A DNA stretch of 14,168 nt from an uncultured Clostridia bacterium (GTDB lineage: Bacteria; Bacillota; Clostridia; UBA1381), in contig CAJUFV010000129.1 of NCBI GenBank assembly GCA_910585795.1, positions 1 to 14,168 on the forward strand, read 5' to 3'. A model generated the notes under the pieces. That model saw only the letters and a program-made list of their open reading frames with translations, ran no database searches and was not told the DNA's origin. Below, piece by piece: positions 13,993 through 14,168 of the stretch (within the stretch, counting starts at the first letter, position 1; every line of letters begins with the position of its first letter). The translations under genes and the position numbers were made by a program.

Positions 13993-14168
13993 GTGAAAAG
14001 AAAACCGTTTAATGTAGCCATGAGCGCAAGAATACAAGCAAGGAGACTGGAATGAGTACCCACTTAAGAAGATGTTGCGGAAAAACTTAATATCAGTGTA
14101 CAGGCGCTTTCCGAAACAAAAAATATTAAAAAAGGTCTAAAATTAACAAATTTAATAAAACTTTATTC
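13993..14168 (+). pseudogene. XRE-family helix-turn-helix gene with two in-frame stops (partial)
   Basis: A GTG at 13993 with GAGG (13982-13985) upstream opens the frame VKRKPFNVAMSARIQARRLE. TGA (14053-14055) and TAA (14065-14067) then interrupt it. The same frame continues EDVAEKLNISVQALSE (14068-14115) and, past 14134, GLKLTNLIKLY. This is the layout of an XRE/Cro-type domain: a first helix ending RLE, the usual turn, then the EDVAEKLNIS helix and the SVQALSE recognition helix. The TAA falls where family members have Gln (CAA to TAA) and the TGA where they have Arg or Lys. Both breaks are therefore point mutations and the frame is kept. The gene runs off the window. No functional product is expected unless the stops are suppressed or are sequencing errors. 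Confidence 0.68.

Noticed and set aside
1..14168. tRNA or rRNA genes, CRISPR arrays, riboswitches, insertion sequences
   Set aside because: I found no cloverleaf-like segments, spaced direct repeats, transposase-like frames or recognisable riboswitch cores. The intergenic gaps are too short or are explained by promoters and terminators.

Overview
The window looks like a chromosomal segment of an AT-rich, low-GC Gram-positive bacterium, most likely class Clostridia (Bacillota). The evidence is the cdaA-cdaR pair, the Bacillota-type order miaB / RicA-like / mutS / mutL / miaA, GGAGG-type ribosome binding sites, sigma-A-type promoters, and a MutL with the endonuclease motif. I cannot name a genus from sequence alone. 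Most of the window is ordinary housekeeping DNA. The unusual part is the last ~650 bases.

Layout. (1) Positions 1-20 hold the first codons of a leftward gene, divergent from cdaA. (2) 184-3109, rightward: cdaA (c-di-AMP synthase), cdaR (its YbbR-domain regulator) and hslO (redox chaperone Hsp33), tightly spaced and ending at a strong bidirectional terminator. (3) 3130-10621, leftward: miaB, a RicA/YlbF-family gene, mutS, mutL and miaA. This is a mismatch-repair operon flanked by both enzymes that build ms2i6A37 in tRNA. It starts from a promoter just upstream of miaB, and a small Dabb-domain gene lies upstream. (4) 10982-11135: a divergent promoter region with a near-perfect 36-bp palindrome. 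(5) 11136-13503, rightward: a three-gene unit of an N-terminally anchored metallophosphoesterase, a polysaccharide-deacetylase-fold protein without a signal peptide, and a DUF2161 PD-(D/E)xK-type protein. The genes are separated by 2 bp and then overlap by 4 bp. (6) 13503-13575: a long imperfect hairpin with A/T tails, serving as a terminator between converging genes. (7) 13586-14168: two broken regulatory genes facing away from each other. One is an AbrB-type gene carrying a frameshift. The other is an XRE-type helix-turn-helix gene with two in-frame stops. Between them lie four GTTGAT/ATCAAC half-sites arranged almost symmetrically.

How the genes work together. CdaA and CdaR set c-di-AMP levels (osmolyte and cell-wall homeostasis). 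MutS and MutL find mismatches and direct strand removal. MiaA and then MiaB modify A37 of tRNAs reading UNN codons. The phosphoesterase, deacetylase and DUF2161 proteins have no established joint function that I know of. Their translational coupling is the best candidate here for an uncharacterised functional unit. The AbrB/XRE pair looks like the remains of a self-regulated two-regulator switch whose promoters and operator outlived its reading frames.
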